From: an uncultured Senegalimassilia sp.
GTDB lineage: Bacteria; Actinomycetota; Coriobacteriia; Coriobacteriales; Eggerthellaceae
Length of the DNA: 34,104 nt
NCBI GenBank assembly: GCA_934630815.1
Contig: CAKTWI010000025.1
Location: forward strand, 1-34,104
Direction of reading: 5' to 3'
A model generated the notes under the pieces. That model was not told the DNA's origin and did no database searches. It worked only from the letters and a program-made list of their open reading frames with translations. How positions within the stretch are numbered: the first letter of the stretch is position 1; every line of letters begins with the position of its first letter. The position numbers and the translations under genes are program-made. This document shows positions 1-7,504 of this stretch, piece by piece.

Positions 1-76
1 GCGGACATGGCTCAGCTGGTAGAGCATCACCTTGCCAAGGTGAGGGTCGCGGGTTCGAATCCCGTTGTCCGCTCCA
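1..76 (+). tRNA. tRNA-Gly (anticodon GCC)
   Basis: A complete cloverleaf can be drawn. The seven-base acceptor stem GCGGACA pairs with TGTCCGC. The anticodon stem TCACC/GGTGA is perfect around the loop TTGCCAA, with anticodon GCC at 34-36, which reads glycine GGC/GGU codons. The T arm contains GGTTCGAATCC. The discriminator base is T and CCA is encoded at 74-76. The gene starts at the first base of the window, so other tRNA genes could lie just upstream. Confidence 0.97.
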
Positions 77-86
77 TGAATGTGCA

Positions 87-114
87 GCGACCGAGATTGC
101 TCGGTCGCTTTTTT
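87..114 (+). terminator. Rho-independent terminator of the tRNA-Gly gene
   Basis: A perfect nine-base stem (GCGACCGAG / CTCGGTCGC) closes a four-base loop ATTG and is followed at once by six T residues. It lies 10 bases after the tRNA CCA end, so it ends tRNA transcription and separates it from uvrA. Confidence 0.93.
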
Positions 115-127
115 GTTGCTTCGAATT

Positions 128-156
128 TTGCAGTCACAAACACCTGTTCGTATGAT
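128..156 (+). promoter_or_regulatory. Candidate sigma-70-type promoter of uvrA
   Basis: TTGCAG (128-133) and TATGAT (151-156) are separated by 17 bases, the ideal spacing. The -10 box matches consensus at five of six positions and the -35 at three. It lies between the tRNA terminator and the uvrA start. No obvious actinobacterial or Bacillus-type LexA palindrome was found here, so SOS control is not supported by the sequence. Confidence 0.5.
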
Positions 157-198
157 AGGATACGCGAGACACTAAGCGATTTTCAAAGGCTGGGTAGT

Positions 199-3075
199 AT
201 GGGTCAGGATTCCATTGTCATCAAGGGCGCTCGCGAGCACAATCTGAAAAACGTCGACATCACCATCCCTCGTGACAAGCTGGTTGTGATCACCGGTTTG
301 TCGGGTAGCGGCAAATCAAGCCTGGCGTTCGACACCATGTATGCCGAGGGGCAACGACGTTACGTTGAGAGCTTGTCCAGCTATGCACGCATGTTTTTGG
401 GGCAGATGAGCAAACCTGACCTCGATAGCATCGATGGACTTTCCCCAGCGGTATCGATCGATCAGAAAACCACCTCTCGCAATCCCCGCTCAACGGTGGG
501 CACTACCACTGAGATATATGATTATCTTCGCTTGCTGTACGCTCGCGTCGGCGTTCCCCATTGCCCGGAATGCGGTCGCGTTATCAAGAAACAAACCACC
601 GATCAGGTGACCGATGACATCCTGGCCTTGGATCCTGGCGCGAAGGCCATCATCATGGCGCCAGTGGTTTCTGGTCGTAAGGGAGAATTCACCAAGCTGT
701 TCGCAGACTTGGCCCATGAGGGCTTCAGCCGTGTTCGCATCGATGGCGAGATAGTGAAGCTGGATGGTCAGCCTCGTACGCTCAATAAGAAGATCAAGCA
801 CTTCATTGATGTGGTGGTCGACCGCGTGCAGCTCAAGGAGTCCGCAACCGGTCGAATCGCCGAGGCGGTGGAACTTGCAACGAAGTTGGCGGAAGGTCGC
901 GTCCTTGTGCAGGTGCTCGGTCCCGATAACAAGCCTCAAGGCGAGGCGGGCGGTTCTTCAAGCGGCGCAAAAGGCGGTCTTGGCGAAGGAGAGCATCTAT
1001 TCTCCCTGGCATTGGCGTGTCCTGAGCACGGCCACTCCATGGACGAGCTTCAGCCGCGCGATTTCAGCTTCAATGCGCCATACGGAGCTTGTCCCGACTG
1101 CTCGGGCATCGGCAGCAGGGAAGAGGTTGACGCCAGCTTGGTGGTCCCCGATCCCTCGTTGACGCTTTCGGAAGGCGCCATCGCTCCTTTCAAGAGCGGC
1201 AACTACTACCCTCAGGTCCTCAAAGCCGTTGCGTTGCATATGGGCTGTGATGAGAATACCCCGTGGGAGGACATGCCCAAAAAGGTTCAAAAGGCTTTGC
1301 TCGAAGGTTTGGGCGAGGAGAAGGTCAGGGTCGATTACACCACGGTCGATGGACGCAACACCTACTGGTTCATCGAATGGGAGGGCGCTCTGGCCGCGGT
1401 TATGCGTAAATACCAGGAGGCGCAAAGCGATACGCAGCGTGAGAAGCTGCAAAGCTACTTTGCCGTCGTTCCGTGTCCTACGTGCGGTGGCAAACGCTTG
1501 AAGCCTGAGATCCTTGCGGTTACCGTGGGCGGCAAGTCCATTCACGAGGTATGCGAGATGAGCGCCCTCGACTGTTATCGCTTCTTCAACGACCTGCATT
1601 TCGATGGTCAGCAAGGCGCGATCGCGAACCCTATCGCGAAGGAGATCGTCGCACGCTTGAAGTTCCTAGTGGATGTGGGCTTGGATTACCTTACCTTGGA
1701 GCGTGCTACCGCAACCCTTTCCGGCGGCGAAGCACAGCGTATCCGTCTGGCCACGCAAATCGGCGCGGGTTTGATGGGCGTCCTCTATATCCTTGATGAG
1801 CCCTCCATCGGTTTGCATCAGCGCGACAACGAGCGCCTTATCGGCACGCTTGAGCACCTTCGCGACCTCAGTAACACCGTGATCGTCGTCGAGCACGACG
1901 AGGACACCATCCGCGCTGCCGATTATGTGGTCGACATGGGTCCGGGCGCAGGTGAGCGCGGCGGTATGGTGGTTGCTGCCGGCACGCCCGAGGAGGTTGC
2001 TGCTACGGAAGGTTCGCTTACGGCTGATTATCTTTCGGGCCGCCGCGCAATCGCCGTGCCGCAGCATCGTCGAAAGCCCAAGCGCGGCTGTCTCAAACTT
2101 ACCGGCGCGTCCGAGAACAACCTGAACAACGTGACGCTTTCCGTGCCCTTCGGCACGTTCACCGTCATCACGGGAGTTTCCGGCAGCGGTAAAAGCTCGT
2201 TGATCACCGATACGCTGGCTCCTGCCCTGGCGAATCGCGTTAACCACGCCCATAGGCGCACGGGCGCGTATCGCAAGATCACCGGGGTCGAGAATATCGA
2301 CAAGGTGATCAACATCGACCAAAGCCCTATCGGCAGGACGCCTCGCAGCAATCCGGCCACGTATATCGGTCTCTGGGACGACATCCGAGCATTGTTCGCC
2401 AGCACGCAGGAAAGCAAGGCCCACGGATACGGCCCTGGCCGATTCAGCTTCAATGTCAGCGGAGGTCGTTGCGAAGCTTGCAAGGGCGATGGGCAAATTA
2501 AGATTGAGATGCACTTCCTCCCGGATATCTATGTGCCATGCGAGGTGTGCGAGGGTAAGCGCTACAATCGCGAAACCCTGCAGGTCACATATCGAGGCAA
2601 GAACATCTCCGAGGTGCTCGACATGACGGTCGAGGATGCCTTGCTGTTCTTCGAGAACATTCCCGGAATCAAGCGTAAGCTTCAAACGCTTTTCGATGTG
2701 GGGCTCGGATATATCCGTTTGGGGCAGCCGGCTACAACGCTTTCCGGCGGCGAGGCTCAGCGCGTGAAGCTGGCAAGCGAGCTGCATCGTCGCCAGACCG
2801 GCAAAACGTTCTATATATTGGACGAACCTACCACCGGGTTGCATTTCGAGGATGTGCGGCAGTTGCTCGTGGTTCTTCAGCGCTTGGTGGATGCGGGAAA
2901 CACGGTGCTCGTCATCGAGCACAACCTAGATGTCATCAAAAGCGCCGACCATATCGTCGATCTGGGGCCGGAAGGCGGCGAGCGCGGCGGTACCGTGGTG
3001 GCCGAGGGAACCCCGGAGCACGTAGCTACTGTGAAGGAGAGTTATACGGGCCGATTCCTTGCCCGCATGTTGTAG
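199..3075 (+). CDS. uvrA: Excinuclease ABC subunit UvrA
   Basis: UvrA is the damage-recognising ATPase of nucleotide excision repair. It loads UvrB onto distorted DNA in the cytoplasm. The protein has about 958 residues, against 940 in E. coli. It contains two ABC ATPase modules: Walker A motifs near residues 33-41 (GLSGSGKSS) and 659-667 (GVSGSGKSS), and ABC signatures LSGGEAQR near 507 and 848. A zinc module is formed by C758, C761, C781 and C784. Open frame continues upstream into the tRNA, but the ATG at 199 is the natural start because [19 protein letters not shown] is the family N-terminus and AAAGG sits about nine bases before it. A short Gly/Ser-rich stretch lies near residue 250. The gene stands alone, with a tRNA before it and two hairpins after it. 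Confidence 0.97.
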   Translation: MGQDSIVIKGAREHNLKNVDITIPRDKLVVITGLSGSGKSSLAFDTMYAEGQRRYVESLSSYARMFLGQMSKPDLDSIDGLSPAVSIDQKTTSRNPRSTVGTTTEIYDYLRLLYARVGVPHCPECGRVIKKQTTDQVTDDILALDPGAKAIIMAPVVSGRKGEFTKLFADLAHEGFSRVRIDGEIVKLDGQPRTLNKKIKHFIDVVVDRVQLKESATGRIAEAVELATKLAEGRVLVQVLGPDNKPQGEAGGSSSGAKGGLGEGEHLFSLALACPEHGHSMDELQPRDFSFNAPYGACPDCSGIGSREEVDASLVVPDPSLTLSEGAIAPFKSGNYYPQVLKAVALHMGCDENTPWEDMPKKVQKALLEGLGEEKVRVDYTTVDGRNTYWFIEWEGALAAVMRKYQEAQSDTQREKLQSYFAVVPCPTCGGKRLKPEILAVTVGGKSIHEVCEMSALDCYRFFNDLHFDGQQGAIANPIAKEIVARLKFLVDVGLDYLTLERATATLSGGEAQRIRLATQIGAGLMGVLYILDEPSIGLHQRDNERLIGTLEHLRDLSNTVIVVEHDEDTIRAADYVVDMGPGAGERGGMVVAAGTPEEVAATEGSLTADYLSGRRAIAVPQHRRKPKRGCLKLTGASENNLNNVTLSVPFGTFTVITGVSGSGKSSLITDTLAPALANRVNHAHRRTGAYRKITGVENIDKVINIDQSPIGRTPRSNPATYIGLWDDIRALFASTQESKAHGYGPGRFSFNVSGGRCEACKGDGQIKIEMHFLPDIYVPCEVCEGKRYNRETLQVTYRGKNISEVLDMTVEDALLFFENIPGIKRKLQTLFDVGLGYIRLGQPATTLSGGEAQRVKLASELHRRQTGKTFYILDEPTTGLHFEDVRQLLVVLQRLVDAGNTVLVIEHNLDVIKSADHIVDLGPEGGERGGTVVAEGTPEHVATVKESYTGRFLARML

Positions 3076-3094
3076 AATAGCCTTGTAACATTGC

Positions 3095-3123
3095 GACGCC
3101 TGCCGATTTCGGTAGGCGTCTTT
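3095..3123 (+). terminator. Hairpin after uvrA, probable terminator
   Basis: The stem GACGCCTGCCG / CGGTAGGCGTC, with one G-U pair, closes the loop ATTT and is followed by only three Ts. It starts 20 bases after the uvrA stop. The weak T-run makes it a less certain terminator than the next hairpin. Confidence 0.6.
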
Positions 3124-3138
3124 GACGCTAAAGAAGCA

Positions 3139-3173
3139 AAACCCGTCTCCGTGCAAGAGGCGGGTTTCTTATT
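3139..3173 (+). terminator. Second terminator after uvrA
   Basis: The 11-base stem AAACCCGTCTC / GAGGCGGGTTT, with one wobble pair, closes a seven-base loop and is followed by CTTATT. A-rich bases before the stem and T-rich bases after it fit an intrinsic terminator. It ends just before the ribosome binding site of the next gene. Confidence 0.75.
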
Positions 3174-3191
3174 CAGGAAGGAGCGGTAGGG

Positions 3192-4745
3192 GTGCATCAA
3201 GGAGCGGCTTTGCGGGGCGGGCATATGATGCGTGGTATCGTCTGCGCATTGGCAGGGTCCGTTTGCTGGGGCTTTTCCGGCACGTGCGCCCAGCTGCTTA
3301 TGGGCGATTACGGCGCGTCGGCCTATTGGATCACGTGCGTGCGCATGCTCATCTCCGCGGTGTTCTTCCTCGGTGTCGTGTTCGTGAAGGATTGGCGCTC
3401 TTTGGGGGCTCTGTTCCGCGATTGGCGTTCCATGGTCAGCATCGCGGCGTTCTCCATTTTTGGAATCGCGCTATGCCAGGTGAGCTATTTCAGCGTTATC
3501 CATCATACGAGCGCTGGCGTGGGCACCACCATCGAGCAGCTTGGTTTGGTGCTCATCATGTTGTGGACGTGCTTGCGCAAGCGCCGTTTTCCCAACCCCC
3601 GCGAGGTGTTGGGGCTCGTGTTCGCCATGGCAGGGCTCGTCCTTATCGCCACGCAGGGCGATCTTTCCCGTTTGGCGTTGTCTCAGCAGGGTTGCTTCTG
3701 GGGCATGGTGTCGGCTGTAGCGTTGGCTTTGTATACCCTTATGCCCGTGAAGGTGCTTGCCAAATGGGGTTCGATGATGGTCACGGGGTTCGCCATGCTG
3801 TTCGGCGGCGTTGTTCTCACACCTGTGGTGCGCCCTTGGGAAGTTCCTGTTCAGCTCACACCCGGGTTCCTGATCATCTTCGCGGCCGTTATCGTGGTGG
3901 GCACCTGCGCTGCATATATGCTGTATCTGCAGGGTATCAATGATTGCGGTCCGGTCAAAGCCGGCCTTTTGTGCGCTGCTGAGCCGGTGTCGGCTATGGT
4001 GCTTTCGGTGATATGGTTGCGCAGTGCGGTCAGCAGTTGGGATGTCGCCGGCTGCGCATGCATTCTCGTGATGATCGTCCTGGTCACCGAGTTCGAGCCG
4101 AAGCGGGAGGGTGCTGAATCCCGGGTCGAGATAGCGGGCGTGGAGGCGTCGCCTCTTCCTCAAGATCCGCCGGTATTCGCGGGTCGGGCCTCGGTGCTCG
4201 GGTATTACAGCAGCCGCCCTGCGACCTTGGCCGATATCGACCGCGTGGAGGCCCTGCTTGATGAAGGGCATCGCGCTTTTACGGAAATGGGCATTGATGA
4301 GGGCAAGTATAAGAAATACCCGTCCACGCGCCGTTTGACCCGCAGTATCAAAAACGGTTCCACATATGTGGTGGAGAATGCTCAAGGCCAGTTGATCGCG
4401 GTGTTCGCCGTCTCCTTCGAGCCGGATAAGAATTACGAGCGCGGCATCAAGGGCGAATGGATCACCGACGCCGGTGCATCTCCGCAGCAGTATGCCGAAT
4501 TGCATTGGGTTGTCGTCGACAAGCCGGTTCGCAGACGCGGCGTCGGGTCGTTCATCATCGATAACGCTTGCCGTATCGCACGCGAAGGCGGCCGCGTAAG
4601 CGTGCGAGCCGATATCTATCCGGAGAACGAGCCGATGCGCTGGTTGCTTGAAACGCGTGGTTTCACGTTTTGCGGGACCATTCAGGTGCGTGATACGTTC
4701 GGGCGGGAGAAGCCTCGTTCCGCGTACGAGCTGCGCTTGAGATAG
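3192..4745 (+). CDS. EamA/DMT-family permease fused to a C-terminal GNAT acetyltransferase
   Basis: This is a 517-residue two-part protein. Residues about 12-300 form ten hydrophobic segments in two repeats, as in EamA drug/metabolite transporters (for example AGSVCWGFSGTCAQLLM at the start of helix 1). Residues about 335-517 form a GNAT acetyltransferase domain, with the acetyl-CoA loop RRRGVGSFIIDNA followed by ENEPMRWLLETRGF. A roughly 35-residue Pro/Glu-rich linker joins them. The GTG at 3192 is preferred because AGGAAGGAG lies eight bases before it; ATGs at 3225 and 3228 are alternatives. No frame break separates the halves. The next gene encodes a related stand-alone GNAT. Substrates are unknown. 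The fusion suggests that a small amine or amino acid is acetylated at the membrane during transport, which is inference only. Confidence 0.85.
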   Translation: MHQGAALRGGHMMRGIVCALAGSVCWGFSGTCAQLLMGDYGASAYWITCVRMLISAVFFLGVVFVKDWRSLGALFRDWRSMVSIAAFSIFGIALCQVSYFSVIHHTSAGVGTTIEQLGLVLIMLWTCLRKRRFPNPREVLGLVFAMAGLVLIATQGDLSRLALSQQGCFWGMVSAVALALYTLMPVKVLAKWGSMMVTGFAMLFGGVVLTPVVRPWEVPVQLTPGFLIIFAAVIVVGTCAAYMLYLQGINDCGPVKAGLLCAAEPVSAMVLSVIWLRSAVSSWDVAGCACILVMIVLVTEFEPKREGAESRVEIAGVEASPLPQDPPVFAGRASVLGYYSSRPATLADIDRVEALLDEGHRAFTEMGIDEGKYKKYPSTRRLTRSIKNGSTYVVENAQGQLIAVFAVSFEPDKNYERGIKGEWITDAGASPQQYAELHWVVVDKPVRRRGVGSFIIDNACRIAREGGRVSVRADIYPENEPMRWLLETRGFTFCGTIQVRDTFGREKPRSAYELRLR

Positions 4746-4790
4746 GGCGGCATGACGGCGCCGAGCGCTATAGCGTAGCCGCTGTTTTGT

Positions 4791-4829
4791 TGGCGACCCA
4801 GATTCCGTTGCGGATTCTGGGTTGCCAAC
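4791..4829. repeat. Long imperfect inverted repeat between the two GNAT genes
   Basis: Arms of 17 bases (4791-4807 and 4813-4829) pair around a five-base loop, with one mismatch and one G-U pair; the core is ACCCAGA / TCTGGGT. No T-run follows on either strand. It could be an RNA-stabilising hairpin or an attenuating terminator. Its role is unknown. Confidence 0.6.
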
Positions 4830-4921
4830 TCCTTGTAGACGTTTACCATTGCTGAGGGCGTTTCGCATCATCTATGCAAGAAAGGGCAGAGCCGTATCGA
4901 CGGCTGGAAGTGAGGATAACC

Positions 4922-5455
4922 ATGACATTGCAGTTTCGCATTGCCGACCATGGCGACTTCGATGGCATTTGGGCCGTGCTCATGGACGGCAAAGCCGCGC
5001 TAGGTCGTCTTGGTATTGATCAATGGCAAGGTGCTTATCCTACGCAGCAAATCGTGCAAGATGATATCGAAGCCGGTCACTCCTATGTGCTTGAGGAGGA
5101 CGGCGAAGTGGTTGCCACCACCGTCATCGGCTTCACCGGCGAACCGGTTTACGATTCCATCGAGGGAGCATGGTTGACTGCGTCCGATTCGCGCAACCCG
5201 CGATATGCCGTTCTGCATCGTGTTGCGGTGGCGCAAGGTCATGGCGGGAAGGGTCTTGGCCGCAATCTGCTGCAATCCGCTGAGCCGGTCGCCCGTCAAC
5301 ACGGATGCGAGAGCCTACGCATCGAAACGCATCCCGGCAACATTCCAATGCTCAAGCTTATTGAACGATGTGGCTTCAGCCGTTGCGGCATCGTGCACAT
5401 CAGCCATGCGGAAGGCGCTTCCACCGACCGTGTCGCGTTCGAGAAATTACTCTAA
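4922..5455 (+). CDS. GNAT-family N-acetyltransferase
   Basis: A cytoplasmic acetyltransferase of 177 residues with a complete GNAT core. The acetyl-CoA loop is GGKGLGRNLL, followed by the helix and strand containing IETHPGNIPMLKLIERCGF. The acceptor is not evident. It aligns along its length with the C-terminal domain of the preceding permease fusion: both have a Gly-Xaa-Trp-(I/L)-Thr segment before the Tyr-Ala-x-Leu-His strand, and both end in a Cys-Gly-x-(I/V) motif. A local duplication is therefore likely. The ATG at 4922 is preferred over the ATG at 4874 because GAGG lies six bases before it. It may be co-transcribed with the permease fusion, although a strong inverted repeat lies between them. 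Confidence 0.87.
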   Translation: MTLQFRIADHGDFDGIWAVLMDGKAALGRLGIDQWQGAYPTQQIVQDDIEAGHSYVLEEDGEVVATTVIGFTGEPVYDSIEGAWLTASDSRNPRYAVLHRVAVAQGHGGKGLGRNLLQSAEPVARQHGCESLRIETHPGNIPMLKLIERCGFSRCGIVHISHAEGASTDRVAFEKLL

Positions 5456-5520
5456 CGCAGGCTTTTCTGTAAACTCTGCGCGTGTGCCGGTGGCGGACGG
5501 GCGGTTTGCGGGGCATTCAC

Positions 5521-5533
5521 TATACTTGAACCT
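5521..5533 (+). promoter_or_regulatory. -10 box placed for a leaderless transcript
   Basis: TATACT (5521-5526) is followed by exactly seven bases and then the ATG at 5534. Transcription would begin at or next to the A of the start codon. No Shine-Dalgarno sequence precedes this ATG, and no convincing -35 box is seen. The same geometry occurs before the genes at 14694 and 30120. Confidence 0.55.
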
Positions 5534-6625
5534 ATGTCTAACGGAACTCGTGAAAAACAAGCGCTTGGCGTATTCCTCATCCTGATCGTGCTTAGCACGT
5601 TCGGGATTGCCTGGTATATGGTTGCAGGGCATTCATGGAACGTCGCCGCATCCTCCATCGACGAAAAAGTGGGCCAGATGGAAGGGTACACCTCCATCGT
5701 GTACGCAGGCACGCTTCCCGTGCAGGCGGATGCGAAGACGCTTGATTCTCAAAACGGCTCCGATGCGCAGCTCGAAGATGGAGTGGACACTGCGGACACG
5801 GGCGAACAGGCCGACGAGGGTGCTTCGGGGTCCCGGAGCGCCTCCGTGTCGTCCACCTCTTCTGATACGGCCGCATCGGCGCCCTCTTCCAGTAGCAGCG
5901 TTGCTTCATCGTTTGCGGACGAGAACGCATCCGTGAGCGGCGGTACCTCGAGTACGGGATCTAGCAACCCTTCGAGTAAATCAAGCTCCTCGAAGGCTGC
6001 TTCGGGGTCTTCTAAGAAGGTCGATAGCACTGCTGGTCAAACGCATACTGATGAGGTATCCGGCTTGACGTCCGATGTCGGCAGCGTTGCGGCGCCTGTT
6101 CCCGATGCCTCCGAACAGGACGATAGCGAATCTGATCGAACTTCGGACGAAGCTACGGTTCTGAAGGCTGCCACCGTCCGTGGCGGAATGGATGTCGCCA
6201 AGAGCCAGCCGGTCGCTCCCGAGGAGGTTCAGGCCAACTATGAGGAGAAGGGCGCCACGGTGCTGGTGCTCGATACAGCCGACCCGTCTCAATACAGCGA
6301 AGGCGTTATCCTCAAGCGCGGCTCGAAGCGCATCGGGGTGTTTTCCGTCGATGTGCCGCTTTCCGAAAAAGCTGCCGAAGCGCGTGTCAAATACTTCCGC
6401 GATTGCAAGGTCGATCTTGTCGTGTGCATCTCCTCGGTTCGCACCTATGTGCGCAACCTCCAGGGCGCCGATATCGTGATCACGCTGCAGGATGAGGAAG
6501 TGTCCACGATGGGCGGCAACTCCAACGGGTCTTTTTTCGTGAACGCGCCTCGTGTGGATAGCGTCGGGGCCATTCTGGTGTCTCCGAGCAATGTCGTGTC
6601 CGCAAAGGTCATCGAAAGCCTGTAG
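5534..6625 (+). CDS. Membrane-anchored Ser-rich protein with a possible degenerate metallophosphatase-like domain
   Basis: The 363-residue protein has one N-terminal membrane segment (about residues 11-33) with no signal peptidase site evident. A very Ser/Ala/Asp-rich, low-complexity stretch follows (about 75-215), and then a folded C-terminal domain (about 225-363). The C-terminal pattern (SEKAAEARVKYFRDCKVDLV, then GADIVITL and a NGSFFVNAPR strand) resembles the second half of 5'-nucleotidase-type calcineurin-like phosphatases. However, the expected GGHSH metal motif is replaced by TLQDE, so activity is doubtful. Family membership is a weak inference. The likely topology is one anchor with the domain outside the membrane on a flexible stalk. 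No ribosome binding site precedes the ATG; the -10 box at 5521 suggests leaderless translation. Confidence 0.72.
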   Translation: MSNGTREKQALGVFLILIVLSTFGIAWYMVAGHSWNVAASSIDEKVGQMEGYTSIVYAGTLPVQADAKTLDSQNGSDAQLEDGVDTADTGEQADEGASGSRSASVSSTSSDTAASAPSSSSSVASSFADENASVSGGTSSTGSSNPSSKSSSSKAASGSSKKVDSTAGQTHTDEVSGLTSDVGSVAAPVPDASEQDDSESDRTSDEATVLKAATVRGGMDVAKSQPVAPEEVQANYEEKGATVLVLDTADPSQYSEGVILKRGSKRIGVFSVDVPLSEKAAEARVKYFRDCKVDLVVCISSVRTYVRNLQGADIVITLQDEEVSTMGGNSNGSFFVNAPRVDSVGAILVSPSNVVSAKVIESL

Positions 6626-7135
6626 CCGGCAGGTTGCTAGCTTCTGCGCCCTATTCATCGTTGGGCGTCGTTCGTATTCTTCTGGGCTCTGTTGCTTGCC
6701 GAGCATCGCTTACATTGCCTCGCCATCATTTGCGGCTATTTCGCCTTGTCGCCAACTGGCTGATCTCGATGCGTACCAGGGGTTCGTCATGTTGCTTCGT
6801 GGCATTGTCTCTAACGTCCCGGCCGGATTATCAGTCTTAGCCTTAGGGGCCCATCGCATCTCATAGCCGCACTGCGTCTGGGTTTTGCGGGGAAGCTCTC
6901 CAGCATTGTTCCGGTGGCTTATCGTGCTGCTGAAGATGTTGTGTCAACTGCGATCACGGAACCGTTTCCGCAAGTTTCGCCCCTACCTCCCATATGCCAT
7001 CAAGCGCATTCTCGACTTAGAATATGCAGTTTCAGAACGCTACGATGCAGGAATTTCGTCCAATAATGATGCGTTTTCGGTCCGATTTCTCTTTGAATCG
7101 CATCGAGAGCGATATGAATGGATTGCCAAATAGGT
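6626..7135. other. Gene-free stretch upstream of the formate dehydrogenase control region
   Basis: I see no credible gene here on either strand. The longest open frames (about 68-104 codons) overlap one another, lack ribosome binding sites and resemble no family I recognise. Base composition becomes more AT-rich to the right. A frame at 6885-7133 ending near the AT-rich segment is the only remotely gene-like one, and it begins with a non-ATG codon. This could be decayed coding sequence, but there is no recognisable remnant. Confidence 0.5.
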
Positions 7136-7263
7136 AAACACATCTCAAAGACTGTCTAATTCTCAATCTTTAACCCGATAACTGCTATAGGAATAGCCAA
7201 GTAATTGCAAGCATTTGAATAGGGGAAAACTAGACAAACCCGCAGAATGGTCCAGTAGTTTGC

Positions 7264-7324
7264 AACCCATTTGGGGTTATTTGTTCCAAATGAGTGTGTT
7301 TGTGCACCATTTGGCGGAATGGTG
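7264..7324. promoter_or_regulatory. Cluster of CATTTGG boxes and small palindromes, operator-like
   Basis: CCATTTGG occurs at 7267-7274 and 7307-7314, exactly 40 bases apart, and its reverse complement CCAAATG occurs at 7286-7292. AACCC/GGGTT forms a five-base-arm palindrome around 7264-7278. CACCATT/AATGGTG forms a seven-base-arm palindrome at 7305-7324. Such iterated sites about 190-240 bases before the formate dehydrogenase start suggest a regulator-binding array. The regulator is unknown; the membrane LuxR proteins in this window are candidates only by proximity. Confidence 0.45.
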
Positions 7325-7362
7325 TCAGTTTCGTATCAAATTATGCATTAGCATGAATTGGC

Positions 7363-7385
7363 ATCCGTATGTGCACAGTACGGAT
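7363..7385. promoter_or_regulatory. Palindromic operator-like site before the formate dehydrogenase operon
   Basis: Perfect seven-base arms ATCCGTA (7363-7369) and TACGGAT (7379-7385) flank a nine-base centre containing the eight-base palindrome TGTGCACA (7370-7377). This nested symmetry is typical of a dimer-binding operator. A weak promoter candidate (TTGGCG 7312-7317, TATCAA 7334-7339, 16-base spacer) lies just upstream, which would put this site in the early transcribed region. Confidence 0.5.
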
Positions 7386-7388
7386 ATG

Positions 7389-7461
7389 CGATGCGCCGCC
7401 CCGGCGCCTTCTCCCCGCAGCCTCCAATCGGCAAGAGGGCACGGTGGGCGGTTTCGCATCG
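7389..7461 (+). promoter_or_regulatory. Structured 5' leader RNA before the formate dehydrogenase operon
   Basis: CGATGCG (7389-7395) pairs with CGCATCG (7455-7461). Directly inside, CCGCCC (7396-7401) pairs with GGGCGG (7446-7451), leaving a TTT bulge. This 13-pair helix encloses a 44-base core containing further GC-rich pairing possibilities. It ends 43 bases before the start codon. A leader of this kind could sense a cofactor or regulate translation. I could not match it confidently to the Moco riboswitch consensus. Confidence 0.45.
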
Positions 7462-7504
7462 GTATTTAGACGAGTGCAAGACGAGTAGGAAAGGAGTGAG
7501 GGGC

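Noticed and set aside
128..198. LexA/SOS box before uvrA or dinB
   Set aside because: Neither promoter region contains a GAAC-N4-GTTC-like or CTG-N10-CAG palindrome that I can see.
7..198. UvrA start at position 7
   Set aside because: It would translate the tRNA gene and its terminator; the family N-terminus and ribosome binding site place the start at 199.
3471..4871. 466-codon minus-strand frame opposite the permease-GNAT fusion
   Set aside because: The plus-strand protein has clear domains and a ribosome binding site; the minus frame has neither.
6885..7133. 82-codon frame in the region before the formate dehydrogenase operon
   Set aside because: It starts with a non-ATG codon, lacks a ribosome binding site and has no recognisable motif. 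It could be decayed coding sequence but cannot be supported.
7389..7461. Firm call of a Moco riboswitch
   Set aside because: Context and structure are suggestive, but I could not match conserved positions from memory; a covariance search is needed.
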